This document shows, piece after piece, positions 24,153 through 33,400 of a stretch of 49,455 bases of DNA. The translations under genes were made by a program, and so were the position numbers. This stretch comes from an uncultured Prevotella sp. Lineage in GTDB: Bacteria; Bacteroidota; Bacteroidia; Bacteroidales; Bacteroidaceae. The stretch is taken from NCBI GenBank assembly GCA_958369755.1, contig CATXJC010000010.1:1-49455 (forward strand). Direction: 5' to 3'. How positions within the stretch are numbered: position 1 is the stretch's first letter; the number at the start of each line of letters is the position of its first letter. Below the pieces are notes generated by a model, which searched no databases, was not told the DNA's origin, and saw nothing but the letters and a program-made list of their open reading frames with translations.

Positions 24153-25523
24153 ATGACTACACTTACAATTTCTATTATTGTCGTTTTCGTGCTCGGCTAT
24201 GCACTCATAGCTACCGAAAGCTTGACAAAGGTAAACAAGGCTGCGATAGCCCTGTTGATGTTGGTAGGTTGTTGGACCCTCTACATGATGGATCCAATGC
24301 AGTATCTCCAGTTGATGCACCCTGATTATACAGGCGGTGCTGCTGGAATGGTGGAGAAGGTGACCGGAATCATCCAGGAACATCTGGGCGATACCGCTAC
24401 AACACTCTTCTTCCTGATGGGTGCGATGACCATCGTGGAAATCGTTGACCAGAACGGCGGATTCAACTGGGTTCGCAAGGTGATGAAGACCAAGTCGAAG
24501 CGTGCGCTCCTCTGGCGTATTGCTTTCCTTACCTTCTTCCTCTCAGCTATCCTCGACAATCTGACCACCAGTATCGTGATGATCATGATTCTCCGAAAGC
24601 TAGTCACCGACCACAAGGATCGCATGGTTTATGCATCCCTCGTCATCATCGCAGCCAATTCGGGTGGTGCCTTCTCACCAATCGGCGACGTTACCACCAT
24701 CATGCTCTGGAACAAGGGACTGATTACTGCAGCCGGCGTTATTGCCGAAATCTTCATTCCATCTGTAGTTTCCATGGTGATTCCAGCCCTCATCCTTCAG
24801 ACCATGTTGAAGGGCGAACTCGTGATGCTTGAGGTTTCTGCCCAGCAGAATGCATCGGTCAGCGATTTCACCGAAGGTCAGCGCAAGGCTGTGTTCTGGT
24901 TGGGAGTAGGCGGTTTGATCTTCGTTCCTATCTTCAAGAGTATCACCCACTTACCTCCATTCGTAGGAATCCTCCTGGTATTGGGCGTTCTCTGGACTGC
25001 TACCGAAGTTTTCTATCGCGGTTTGCATCGTGGAGCTGATGCCGAGGGCACTCAGAAGCGAGTAACCAAGTTGCTTTCTCGTGTTGATATGAGTACCATC
25101 CTCTTCTTCCTCGGTATTCTGATGGCAGTATCCTGCCTGGCTGAGATTGGCGTATTGACTGCTTTGGGTCAGGGCTTGAACGTCGTATTCGATGGCAACC
25201 ATTATCTCGTAACTGGTATCATCGGTGTGCTTTCAAGTATTGTTGATAATGTGCCTCTGGTAGCCGGATGTATGGGAATGTATCCTGTGGCAGCCGCTGG
25301 TGATATGGCTGTGGATGGTGTCTTCTGGCAGTTGTTGGCCTACTGTGCCGGTGTAGGAGGTTCAATGCTGATTATCGGTAGTGCTGCTGGTGTGGTAGTA
25401 ATGGGCTTGGAGAAGATAACCTTCGGCTGGTATATGAAGCATATCTCCTGGATTGCTTTCGTAGGTTACATCGCAGGTATCGTTTGCTACTGGTTCATCC
25501 GCACCTTCCTTTATGCTATCTAA
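24153..25523 (+). CDS. nhaD: NhaD-type sodium:proton antiporter
   Basis: A 456-residue inner-membrane protein with about twelve helices. Conserved NhaD/ion-transporter features include FFLMGAMTIVEIVDQNGGF (about 88-106), FFLSAILDNLTTSIVM (about 129-144), ANSGGAFSPIGDVTTIMLW (about 170-188) and, in the second half, a matching ILSSIVDNVPLVAG-type helix. The DN and SPIGD residues are in the ion pathway. It exchanges sodium (and lithium) for protons and helps pH and salt homeostasis. It is monocistronic; the dispersed repeat follows its stop. Confidence 0.92.
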   Translation: MTTLTISIIVVFVLGYALIATESLTKVNKAAIALLMLVGCWTLYMMDPMQYLQLMHPDYTGGAAGMVEKVTGIIQEHLGDTATTLFFLMGAMTIVEIVDQNGGFNWVRKVMKTKSKRALLWRIAFLTFFLSAILDNLTTSIVMIMILRKLVTDHKDRMVYASLVIIAANSGGAFSPIGDVTTIMLWNKGLITAAGVIAEIFIPSVVSMVIPALILQTMLKGELVMLEVSAQQNASVSDFTEGQRKAVFWLGVGGLIFVPIFKSITHLPPFVGILLVLGVLWTATEVFYRGLHRGADAEGTQKRVTKLLSRVDMSTILFFLGILMAVSCLAEIGVLTALGQGLNVVFDGNHYLVTGIIGVLSSIVDNVPLVAGCMGMYPVAAAGDMAVDGVFWQLLAYCAGVGGSMLIIGSAAGVVVMGLEKITFGWYMKHISWIAFVGYIAGIVCYWFIRTFLYAI

Positions 25524-25541
25524 AGGATAAGCATTTTCAGA

Positions 25542-25644
25542 TGTAAACCCCACACGCCCTGAAAGGGCAGAAGCTCTTAGCCCAGGGCAACACCCTGGGT
25601 AATGATGGATGCAAGCCTGTCGCCCTGTAAGGGCAAAAGCTTTC
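25542..25644 (-). repeat. Dispersed intergenic repeat, copy 2 (inverted)
   Basis: The reverse complement matches 18571-18676: GGGCAGAAGCTC, CACACGCCCTGAAAGG, ACCCTGGGT and GCCCTGTAAGGGCAAAAGC. It lies 18 bases after the nhaD stop and may act as its 3' hairpin. Confidence 0.8.
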
Positions 25645-25672
25645 TTTCTTACGTGAAAAAGTTTTTTTTGAG

Positions 25673-25694
25673 AAAAAAGTCTCAAAGTCTCATT
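25673..25694. repeat. Left arm of an inverted repeat flanking the VapE/DUF6078 module
   Basis: AAAAAAGTCTCAAAGTCTCA plus TT. The reverse complement of 28686-28707 matches 21 of 22 bases. The two arms are 3.0 kb apart and enclose only the two minus-strand genes. Confidence 0.6.
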
Positions 25695-25737
25695 TTCTAT
25701 TGAAAATATCGACTTAAAGACTTGATAGATAATAAGA

Positions 25738-25783
25738 TAAAAAGAATGAGACTTCTCGGTTCTGGCGCCGGGAAGTCTCATTC
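25738..25783 (-). terminator. Terminator of the VapE-like gene
   Basis: On the minus strand GAATGAGACTTC pairs with GAAGTCTCATTC (25744-25755 with 25772-25783), 12 perfect bases, followed by TTTTTAT. It lies 24 bases after the stop codon at 25808. Confidence 0.85.
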
Positions 25784-25807
25784 ATGTATCATAGAAGTAT
25801 CATTATT

Positions 25808-27697
25808 TCACTTTTTCTTTACGAGATACTTCATTCCATCTGCAAATCTCTTGTGTTTCAACTCACTCATATTCGCCAGTTTTCTGCCGAATCCCATCAG
25901 GCTGTTTACCTTGAGCGATGAACCAATCTGCTTCTTCAGATAGTCGAAAATTTCGGCGGCAGTAAGATACTCACCCTCTTTCTCATCCTCAACCAATTCA
26001 AAATAGAGCAGGAAATACTGATCTATCGGCTGGATTATCTCAAACTGGCTGTTGCTCTTCATGATCAGCTTCACCTGCTGCGCATCGAAATAACTCTTTT
26101 CGCCATTGTTCAAGGCAGAAAGTGCCTGGGCAAAAAGCTGCTGGTAGTTCGGGCGAACGCTCACGTCGATAGGCCCCGTCAGTTCCACACCGATGAATCT
26201 TCGATTGCCGGATGGATCGGAGAGAATATCCTTTATGTTGCTCGTGGCGATGAACGAGGCGAGACGAGGAAATTCCATGACATGACTGCCATACGGAGGC
26301 TTGTATTTCAGCGTAGGCAACTGGATGAGATTCTTCAGAAATCCCTGCTGCACCTGTGGCGAAATCTGGTTGAACTCATCGAGATTGATAACCATAAACT
26401 GCGCCATCGCCTGATAAACCTGACGCTTTTCCGACAGAATAAGATTGTCACTATATCCCCACTGTAGTTCCGGCGGTAGCAGTCGGCGACAGAAAGTACT
26501 CTTGTTGTAACCCTGTTTGGAAATGAGAAGCGGAGCCACCGAGTTGCCGTATTGGCGATGTGAATAGCCGCGCCACTGGTCCACCATGCCCAGGAACCAG
26601 GTGTAAAACCAGTCTGCCCAGTGAGGATTGGCGGTAGGCACCGTGCGGGCCAAGGCACGGATATGATCCTTTCCATCCCATTTGTCGTAGCACTGGAAGA
26701 GATATTCATCTATCGGATTATAATTCTTGATATAATCTGACTCCAGGAAATTACGTACATCCTTGATGCTCACCCGGATATCAGCCAGCTGCACCTCCAG
26801 CGTCATGCGCTTCTGCACTCTCGGATCCACAGGTTGGAAACCATACCAACCTTTCTCCTTCGGCATGTATTCCACGAATTTCATCACCGTGTTGTATCTG
26901 AAATCATATCTGCTTTTCAGCAGCTGCATCATGTTCACGATATTCTCGCGAATACTGTTCTTGTCAACTTTCTTTCCTTCTTCTTCTGGAGCCCTGAAAT
27001 CAGGAATTGTCTGCTGATTATTATCCGTGCTGGGAGCTGGGCTTTGAGAACGTGCATGGCTATCAATCTTCATCGCCACCGCCTTGCCGTTGAAATAAGG
27101 CTCCGCATCGAGCGTCATCATGAAACTGTTGTGAATCGAAGGCTCTTGGGATAGGGTAGAGCCAGCCTCGATAGAAGGTTTCGGACCATCTACAAGAATC
27201 GAAGCCTTGACAATGACCTGATATACAGGGAGGATCTGCTGGTAAGCGATGCGATAGAGATGCTCGGCATCCGTTTCAGATGTAGGCAGGGAATCATTTT
27301 CACCCTGGAATTTTATCAGAACGATAACAGTCTTTCCGTCGGCACCTGTGATGGCAGCAAGGGTAGAAGGCAGAATGGCTACCGAGCGCTTAATACCCTC
27401 CACACCATCCACATCGGTAATGTTGCCAAACTTCAGTAGCAGAATGCCGTTGAAAGCCTTCATCTTCAGATTGTTGTTTTCGTCTTTGGCGAATTCAGCA
27501 GCGGGATAGATGTGAATCCATTTCGGCAAATCCTTGTAGCCTTCATAGTTGTTGCTAAGATACGGAATGTTTTCGCGGAAGTGGGTGATAGTCAGTTTGC
27601 TATCATCCCTTGCGAATCGTTCCATCAGCTTCTCCATCGTCTTGGTACTTACGAGAAGCTGTTTTTTATTATTTGTATGTACGATAGTTACCTTCAT
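25808..27697 (-). CDS. VapE/DUF3874-type primase-helicase-like protein with BT4734-like N domain
   Basis: A 629-residue protein. Residues 1-190 resemble the Bacteroidetes BT4734/VirE N-terminal domain, possibly primase-related (KAFNGILLLKFGNITDVDGV). A linker of about 100 residues follows, then the VapE-type P-loop region: GNSVAPLLISKQGYNKSTFC (Walker A-like GYNKST), MVINLDEFNQ (Walker B) and ATSNIKDILSDPSGNRRF (sensor and arginine). The C terminus matches DUF3874. Such proteins replicate or help mobile elements, yet this one is found as an isolated gene in many Bacteroides genomes. A hairpin array and a small gene lie upstream. Confidence 0.85.
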   Translation of the reverse strand: MKVTIVHTNNKKQLLVSTKTMEKLMERFARDDSKLTITHFRENIPYLSNNYEGYKDLPKWIHIYPAAEFAKDENNNLKMKAFNGILLLKFGNITDVDGVEGIKRSVAILPSTLAAITGADGKTVIVLIKFQGENDSLPTSETDAEHLYRIAYQQILPVYQVIVKASILVDGPKPSIEAGSTLSQEPSIHNSFMMTLDAEPYFNGKAVAMKIDSHARSQSPAPSTDNNQQTIPDFRAPEEEGKKVDKNSIRENIVNMMQLLKSRYDFRYNTVMKFVEYMPKEKGWYGFQPVDPRVQKRMTLEVQLADIRVSIKDVRNFLESDYIKNYNPIDEYLFQCYDKWDGKDHIRALARTVPTANPHWADWFYTWFLGMVDQWRGYSHRQYGNSVAPLLISKQGYNKSTFCRRLLPPELQWGYSDNLILSEKRQVYQAMAQFMVINLDEFNQISPQVQQGFLKNLIQLPTLKYKPPYGSHVMEFPRLASFIATSNIKDILSDPSGNRRFIGVELTGPIDVSVRPNYQQLFAQALSALNNGEKSYFDAQQVKLIMKSNSQFEIIQPIDQYFLLYFELVEDEKEGEYLTAAEIFDYLKKQIGSSLKVNSLMGFGRKLANMSELKHKRFADGMKYLVKKK

Positions 27698-27745
27698 TGT
27701 ATTTCTGGTTAATGGTTAAGTGTTAACTATAAACTTTTTTCGGTG

Positions 27746-27886
27746 TTGCCCAAAATAAGTCCAGATTTTTGGGCACTCATTGCCCGCCTTATGGGCACTT
27801 GTTGCCCAGCCTTTGTTCTGTGGATGCCCACTTGGTGGGCTATGGATGCCCGTGTAACGGGCATGGTAGGATCAGCTAGTGGGCAC
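27746..27886. repeat. Array of TGCCC/GGGCA motifs forming several hairpins
   Basis: About ten TGCCC or GGGCA motifs occur in 141 bases in alternating orientation. Pairs form hairpins, e.g. TGCCCAAAA with TTTTTGGGCA, GCCCAC-TTG-GTGGGC (27826-27840) and ATGCCCGT-GTA-ACGGGCAT (27846-27864). The array lies between the DUF6078-like gene and the VapE-like gene, both on the minus strand, 49 bases before the latter's start. It could be iterons, an attenuator or protein-binding sites. Confidence 0.7.
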
Positions 27887-27938
27887 AGAGGGAACAACTG
27901 ATGAACTGAAAAAGTAGAACAATAAATTCTTGGAAAGA

Positions 27939-28394
27939 TTAGATGTTTGTGAAGTCAATCTCTTCAGAGAAGTGTTCGAACTCAACGTCTTTATATCCGT
28001 ATCTGGCGAAGAGCTGTTTAATATATTTCTGCTGTTCCGGGAGGAGTTTCAGTTGTCCCAGTTTGTATCGGTAGTATTGTCCTTTGCTACCGAGGTACTC
28101 TCTCATTTCGGCGCGCAGTGTGGGTGCGTCTTTCACTTTCATTTCGGCAAAGAGTTTGTCGAATCCCCATGCCATTTTCACGACACGCAGCGGAGCAAAG
28201 TACTTGCATTTCCCGTTTTTCAGGGCATTTGGGAAGATGGCATTTCCTCTATCAGTTTCCTCGTTTTTATAGAGACCGGATAGATAGTGGATACACTTGT
28301 CTTTCATCGGACATGGTTCGGTGAAGCAATAGGTGATGAGGCTAGGAACGTTTCCGTATTCGAAAGCCTTTTTCAAAAGTTCCTTTTCATCCAT
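27939..28394 (-). CDS. Small Cys-rich protein (DUF6078-like) paired with the VapE-like gene
   Basis: A 151-residue soluble protein with cysteines clustered near the start (YCFTEPCPMKDKCIHYLSG) and again at GKCKYF, suggesting metal or iron-sulfur binding. The C-terminal part is helical (LRAEMREYLGSKGQYYRYKL). I recall this type as DUF6078, usually found upstream of VapE-like genes, but cannot confirm. It is 241 bases upstream of the VapE-like gene and the hairpin array lies between them. Confidence 0.7.
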   Translation of the reverse strand: MDEKELLKKAFEYGNVPSLITYCFTEPCPMKDKCIHYLSGLYKNEETDRGNAIFPNALKNGKCKYFAPLRVVKMAWGFDKLFAEMKVKDAPTLRAEMREYLGSKGQYYRYKLGQLKLLPEQQKYIKQLFARYGYKDVEFEHFSEEIDFTNI

Positions 28395-28685
28395 AGTTGC
28401 TATGTTTTTAGTAAAAATTTCTATTATAACGAGAAAATTGGGTATTTATTGCCTGAAAGCGGGGCTTTTTTATCTATTTTAGTAGCTTATTAGTGCTTTT
28501 TTTCTGCTTCTTATTAGCTTTTTCTGCATTCAAAAAGCTTCTTTTCTGTTTCTTAATAGCATTTTTATGATGCATTTCCAGAGATTTATGATACTTCCAT
28601 GATACTTTTTTCGCCATTTTTCGAGAAGTCTCATTCTGTAAAACCATCTGAATGTTAGATATATAACATTATGTTTTATATAAAT

Positions 28686-28707
28686 AATGAGACTTTGATA
28701 CTTTTTT
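28686..28707. repeat. Right arm of the inverted repeat flanking the VapE/DUF6078 module
   Basis: AATGAGACTTTGATACTTTT plus TT, the inverse of 25673-25694 with one mismatch. Confidence 0.6.
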
Positions 28708-28830
28708 CGAGAAAAAATATTCATACGTATGCGCGTAGCGAATCCTTTGCGTTACCTACCATTCTGCTTGATGCAAAAACGTTGCTTACTCATAAAGGTC
28801 ATCCAAAAACATATAAAAAGTACGAAATCT

Positions 28831-28862
28831 TTTGTGAGTTTCATGCTTTTTGTTTATCTTTG
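28831..28862 (+). promoter_or_regulatory. Promoter of the toxin-antitoxin pair
   Basis: -33 TTTG (28831-28834), 20-base spacer, -7 TATCTTTG (28855-28862), about 88 bases before the antitoxin start. Confidence 0.7.
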
Positions 28863-28949
28863 CACCAAATAGACTGCATTCGGCAATTTGAAAGCAGACT
28901 TTCATATTGCTTGTTTGCATAATTACTAGCTAAAAGAAAGGATTCGATA

Positions 28950-29195
28950 ATGAATGTAATGCAATTGAATACTGATATTTATAATAGCTTGGGCGTACTT
29001 TCTAATGACGAGAGCTATTTGGAAAAAGCTGCACGTTATCTTAAAAAATTGGCGCAAGCTAAAAGAGACGTGGAGAATGCAAAGGCTAAGGAAGAAGCCC
29101 TTGCTAGTATCAATCAGGCTTTTACGGAATTGAAGCTTCATCGCGAAGGAAAAATGGATTTTATTCCTGCGGAGGATTTGCTTAATGAGTTATAG
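28950..29195 (+). CDS. Antitoxin-like small protein (81 aa)
   Basis: An acidic, highly helical protein (ESYLEKAARYLKKLAQAKRD, then NAKAKEEALASINQAFTELK) ending in the typical antitoxin tail MDFIPAEDLLNEL. Its stop overlaps the start of a RelE/ParE-like toxin frame by 11 bases, the classic order antitoxin then toxin. The family is not recognised precisely. The start could also be the ATG at 28959. The toxin downstream is broken, while this gene is intact. Confidence 0.75.
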   Translation: MNVMQLNTDIYNSLGVLSNDESYLEKAARYLKKLAQAKRDVENAKAKEEALASINQAFTELKLHREGKMDFIPAEDLLNEL

Positions 29196-29526
29196 GATAG
29201 AGGTTGCACCTGAGTTTGCCCGTAGATTGAAGAAATTAAGTAAGCGCTATAAGTCTATTAAGCAAGATTACGAAGATTTTTTGCATTCTCTTTAATCTAA
29301 TCCTCTTTAAGGGGTAGATTTGGGTAAAGGGTTAAGAAAAATAAGAATGAGTATTGCTTCTAAAGGTAAAGGAAAAAGTGGTGGTGCCAGAGTTATTTCC
29401 TTTATGGCAATCATGAATGAAGAGGATGGTTTTATAGAACTATTGACCATTTATGATAAATCAGAAATGGAATCTATCTCTGATAAAGAATTGTTGAATT
29501 TAATGAAACGGAATGGTTTGTTTTAG
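29185..29526 (+). pseudogene. RelE/ParE-family toxin with two in-frame stop codons
   Basis: The reading frame from ATG 29185 gives SYRIEVAPEFARRLKKLSKR, a typical RelE/ParE N terminus, then TAA at 29293-29295 and TAA at 29308-29310. The same frame continues without any shift to TAG 29524-29526 with GLRKIRMSIASKGKGKSGGA and a late ELLTIYDKSE, which completes the fold (114 codons). The interruption reads as SNPL and GVDLGKGLRK between and after the stops, where the family has an intact SNP-x-G-x-x-L loop. Two nonsense substitutions, probably of a Lys or Gln codon each, have inactivated it. A strong terminator follows. Confidence 0.9.
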
Positions 29527-29537
29527 AGCATAATAAC

Positions 29538-29581
29538 GCAGAATCCTGCTGGTATCACAGCCAGCAGGATTCTGCGCTTTT
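29538..29581 (+). terminator. Terminator after the toxin-antitoxin locus
   Basis: Fifteen-base perfect arms: GCAGAATCCTGCTGG (29538-29552) and CCAGCAGGATTCTGC (29561-29575), then GCTTTTCTT. Confidence 0.85.
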
Positions 29582-29648
29582 CTTATATGACCTCTGCAAA
29601 ATGACCTCTATTGAATTTTATAGACCTCTACAGATCTCTAGTAAATTC

Positions 29649-29762
29649 TTATTCAGCATTTGTCTGCTGTTCAGTCTCTGTAGCCTCCTGCTGCTGAGTA
29701 GTCTCCTGTTGTGTAGAATCCTCTGTGGTAGCCTGTGGCTTGATAGGAGTGCCAACTTCTGT
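29649..29762 (-). pseudogene. Possible relic: Thr/Gln/Glu-rich C-terminal tail
   Basis: A 37-codon frame ends in TAA (29649-29651) and starts right after another TAA. It reads TEVGTPIKPQATTED, then a run of Gln, Thr and Glu. This looks like the low-complexity end of a longer lost protein. No start codon is present. Confidence 0.3.
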
Positions 29763-30007
29763 TTAATGTTACTTACTTTCTTTCTGGATTCATTGTCGAA
29801 CCCGCTAATCATAGTCACAATCAGTGTGCAAAAAAGAAGAGTGAAAATGACATGAGTTGATAATCAGGTGTTTATGTTTTGTGTACCAAAAGTAGATGGC
29901 GTGGAAAATGAGGAAAGTATGTGGAAACATTCCCCAAAATCTAAAGCTCCTAGCCAAGTAAGACTACTTCTTCTTCCCATTTGTGTCCCCTCACACAACT
30001 TTTTTCG

Positions 30008-30028
30008 AAACTTTTTAGCTAAAAGTTT
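30008..30028. promoter_or_regulatory. Near-perfect palindrome at the srf-like operon promoter
   Basis: AAACTTTT, TAGCTA, AAAGTTT overlaps the first bases of the -33 element at 30027-30030. A possible operator. Confidence 0.4.
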
Positions 30029-30057
30029 TGTTGTTTCGTTTTTTTTCTATAATTTTG
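30026..30057 (+). promoter_or_regulatory. Promoter of the leader and eleven-gene operon
   Basis: -33 TTTTG (30026-30030), 19-base spacer and -7 TAATTTTG (30050-30057), a close match to the Bacteroidetes consensus. The leader from about 30064 to the first gene is around 410 bases. Confidence 0.7.
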
Positions 30058-30086
30058 TAGGCAGTTAGCGATAGATGTGTAGAAAC

Positions 30087-30221
30087 ATGAAAATCGCAGC
30101 AAAAGTCTCGAACCACGCCGAGCCTTTTCATATTTGCTTTAGCTTTATGATAGAGGAGAGTAGGGTGGGAAAGAGACACGACATATATAAGGCGCATACT
30201 TGGCGCTTTGTTCACGACTGA
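30087..30221 (+). CDS. Possible leader peptide or small protein (44 aa)
   Basis: An ATG 30 bases after the -7 element opens 44 codons: KIAAKVSNHAEPFHICFSFM, then IEESRVGKRHDIYKAHTWRF and VHD. The composition (basic, His and aromatic residues) looks protein-like. There is no good ribosome binding site. It may be a regulatory leader peptide of the operon or a remnant. I do not recognise it. Confidence 0.4.
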   Translation: MKIAAKVSNHAEPFHICFSFMIEESRVGKRHDIYKAHTWRFVHD

Positions 30222-30280
30222 TAGAAACTTCGCAACTTTCAGATACTGTCATGGACTTAGCAACGGTAGGTGTCTACGGG

Positions 30281-30454
30281 TGTGATTATATCACAGCCAA
30301 TGGAGTATTGTATACCTATAATAATAGGTAAGATACTCCATGTGGTGGCGTATATCATATCGGCGTGGGCTCTAACGTTGTCTGTTCAGCAGTATCGGGC
30401 AATGCGAAGGCCTCTATCAGTGGGACAGACGACAGGCGGTTCCCACGCTTTTTT
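30281..30454 (+). ncRNA. Structured leader RNA or small RNA ending in a terminator
   Basis: Successive perfect stems occur: TGTGAT-TAT-ATCACA (30281-30295); ATGGAGTAT (30300-30308) with ATACTCCAT (30333-30341), enclosing ACCTAT-AATA-ATAGGT (30314-30329); then GCGTGGG (30363-30369) with CCCACGC (30442-30448), enclosing a weaker GTTGTCTGTT with GACAGACGAC pairing and followed by TTTTTT (30449-30454). The terminator ends 21 bases before the first possible start of the SrfB-like gene. It is either an sRNA or an attenuator/riboswitch-like leader. Confidence 0.6.
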
Positions 30455-30475
30455 ATGTTCGTGTAGAACTTAGTA

Positions 30476-33400
30476 ATGATATGCTTGATGAAGGGAACCG
30501 TCGGCAAGAAAAATAGTGCCATTATGGTGAATGAGCATACATTGATAGCTAATTCTGGAATACAAATCTTTACAATTCCCTTGTGTATCAATACTCAAGA
30601 GAAGTTCAAGATGTGGTATCATGAATGGTATGATACTACGAATGGGGAATGGGTACTAGAGCCTGTTTATGAATTAAGAACTGAAGACGAATGTGTTTAT
30701 TATAATAAGCAGAAGTTATATACTGGTGGATATTTAGCTGATCCTACCATTGAAATTGATGTCAACGAATTGAAAAACGATGGCATCACTCCTTTACGTA
30801 TAGATGACGAAAATTGTCCTGGAATAAGAGGTGATATATTCAATATTACATTTACTGATAGAGACTGCAAACTGTCTGCATTTGAGAATGTTTGGCTTCC
30901 TTTGCCATACTTTTTTAAAAGAACTCCTAAAAGATTCAAGTTTGGTCCACTCAATTGGGCAAGATTGAAATTGATTCCTAAATCAGAAAGCAAAGGTGTT
31001 AAACACTATGATGCAATTATTGCTTTTGATACAAGAGCAAAATATGAAGTTACTGATGAGTACGATGAGTGTCCGGTTTTCCCAGATAAGTATCGTAACG
31101 ATATGGATTTTGCCTTATGTAGTAATGAATTCTATTTAATGGATTATTGCACATCGGGTAAAAAGTGGAGCTATATAGACGAATATCTGTTTCATCTTGT
31201 ACATCCAACAGTACAAAGAGTGTCTCAGGTTAAAGGAGCGAATGTTAGACGTACAGCGTATATTGCAACATATGTCTTTTTAATGAACTATCTCGTACAA
31301 AAGAATTTGCTACCAGTTATCAAACTTTATAAGGATGTAGATGTTGAGACAAAGGACGTTGACATGGTCGTCGATATTGGCAACTCAAAAACTACGGCTT
31401 TGCTTATAGAAGATAATACAAACTTCAACCAAGTTCGAAAATTGGAGTTGATTGATTATACGGATTTAGTTGTAGACAATGGCGATGGGTTAAAGGTAAA
31501 CAAGCATGCAAATCCATTCGATATGCGTTTAGCTTTTAGAAAGGTTGACTTTGGTGATTTCGGTATTAAGGATGGCAAGCAATTTGTCTATCCAAGTTTG
31601 GTGCGTTTAGGAAAAGAAGCTAATACGCTCTTGCATTTAGCTACCAATAGTAATGACGAAACGGAATCTTTATCAACATATTCGAGCCCAAAGCGATATC
31701 TTTGGGATTGGCGTCCAAGCAAAGAAGAATGGCAATTCCTGGTATTGAAGGGAGAAAAAGATAATCATATCTTGAATTTGCGTGGAATTACAAATCAGTT
31801 AAAGAGTGATGGTACTATAGATTTGAATGGAGAAAGTGGAAATACATATCATTATTCTCGTCGTTCTCTTATGACATTCTCTTTCCTCGAAATGTTGGTT
31901 CAAGCTCGTACACAGGTAAATTCTGAAGAATATCGCTCCAATAAGTTTGGATTTGGCAAGCCCAATATGCCACGAAAGATAAAGCGTATTATTGTAACAT
32001 GCCCAACAGCTATGTCAAAAATAGAACGTGAGGCATTAGTTCATTGTGCTAAGGATGCTGTTGTATTGCTAGAAAATTCAGAATATGATAATCCTTCAGA
32101 AAACAAAACCCCAGGAAAGGCTGTTGAAGTAATTCCTGTAGCTCGGTCATTCAAAGACGAAGAAGACTGCTGGTATTATGATGAAGCAACGTGTTCTCAA
32201 CTCGTCTATATGTATGGAGAAGTTGGGCACAAATACAAAGGATGTTGCAATGAGTTTTTCAATCTTTATGGTAAGGTTGAAGAAGGAGAGGAGCAACCTT
32301 CTATTACTGTCGGTTCATTGGATATAGGAGCAGGAACTACAGACCTCATGATAAGTAAATATACTTATATTAAAGGCAATGTGACAACAATAACTCCTGA
32401 CCCCAAGTTCTATGATAGTTTCTATTTCGCTGGGGATGATATCGTTTATGCCCTGATAAAGAATGCTATGCTACTTGATGAGGATAGTGCGTTCAGAAAG
32501 GAACTTAAAGATCTGTCGTTTGCAGAATATCGACAGAAAATAAAGAACTTTTTTGGTAAGGACTACAATGGACAGACAGTTGCAGATAGGGTACTTCGCA
32601 AGAATTTCAATATTCAGTATTCCATTCCGTTGATGTGTTATTTCCTAGAACTACTCAAACGAGGGTGCAAGGATTGTAATGTGCGTTATGTCGATGTCTT
32701 TGCGGATTGTCCACCCAATGCATCAGTTATTTCTGAGTTTAAGGAAAAACTTGGAATAGATATTACCCGACTGGCTTGGCGCTTCAAACGGGATGCTATC
32801 TGTACTATTGTAAGGAAAGAAATAGAGCCTCTTTTAAAGAAGGTAGCAACTATTGTGTACTCTTATGCCTGTGATGTGGTTCTGCTTTCTGGAAGGCCAT
32901 CATCATTGCCTGTGATTAGAGATATATTCTTGAAGTATTATGCAGTATCCCCAAATAGGCTTATCACTCTTAATGATTATTATGTGGGTGATTGGTATCC
33001 TTTTGGAGAAAATACAGGTTACATTAAAGATGCAAAGACCATAGTAGCAATGGGGGGCGTCATAGGGCACTATGCTTCAGAATTTTCCAATCTCAATAAG
33101 TTCATCATCAATCTTGACTTGTTGAAGAAAAAACTCAAATCAACGGTAAACTTCATAGAAGCATCACGAGAAGGACAACCGATAGAGTACTTTCTGACAC
33201 CAGACAAGAATCAGGGCGATTTGATGGTCAGCAGCGTGCCTGAGACCTTGAACGTTAGACAAATCGGTATGGATTCATATCCATGTAGAGCCTTGTACTC
33301 TATTGATTTCAATCGTCATAAGATGGCTGATAAAATTCGCAAACGAGCAATATTGGAGGGGCGCGAATGTCCTACTGATGCAAAAGTGATGGCTTTGGTT

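Larger units (their letters stand above)
28395..28949. other. Intergenic region with simple repeats and the right inverted arm
   Basis: No convincing gene. It has imperfect copies of CTTATTAG, GCTTTTT, CTGC around 28485-28560, a perfect hairpin AGCTTTTT with AAAAAGCT (28516-28539), the inverted arm at 28686-28707 and the antitoxin promoter at 28831-28862. Confidence 0.6.

Noticed and set aside
29293..29310. In-frame TAA codons in the toxin read as recoded sense codons
   Set aside because: All other genes here end normally at TAA, and no recoding element is seen; nonsense mutation is simpler.
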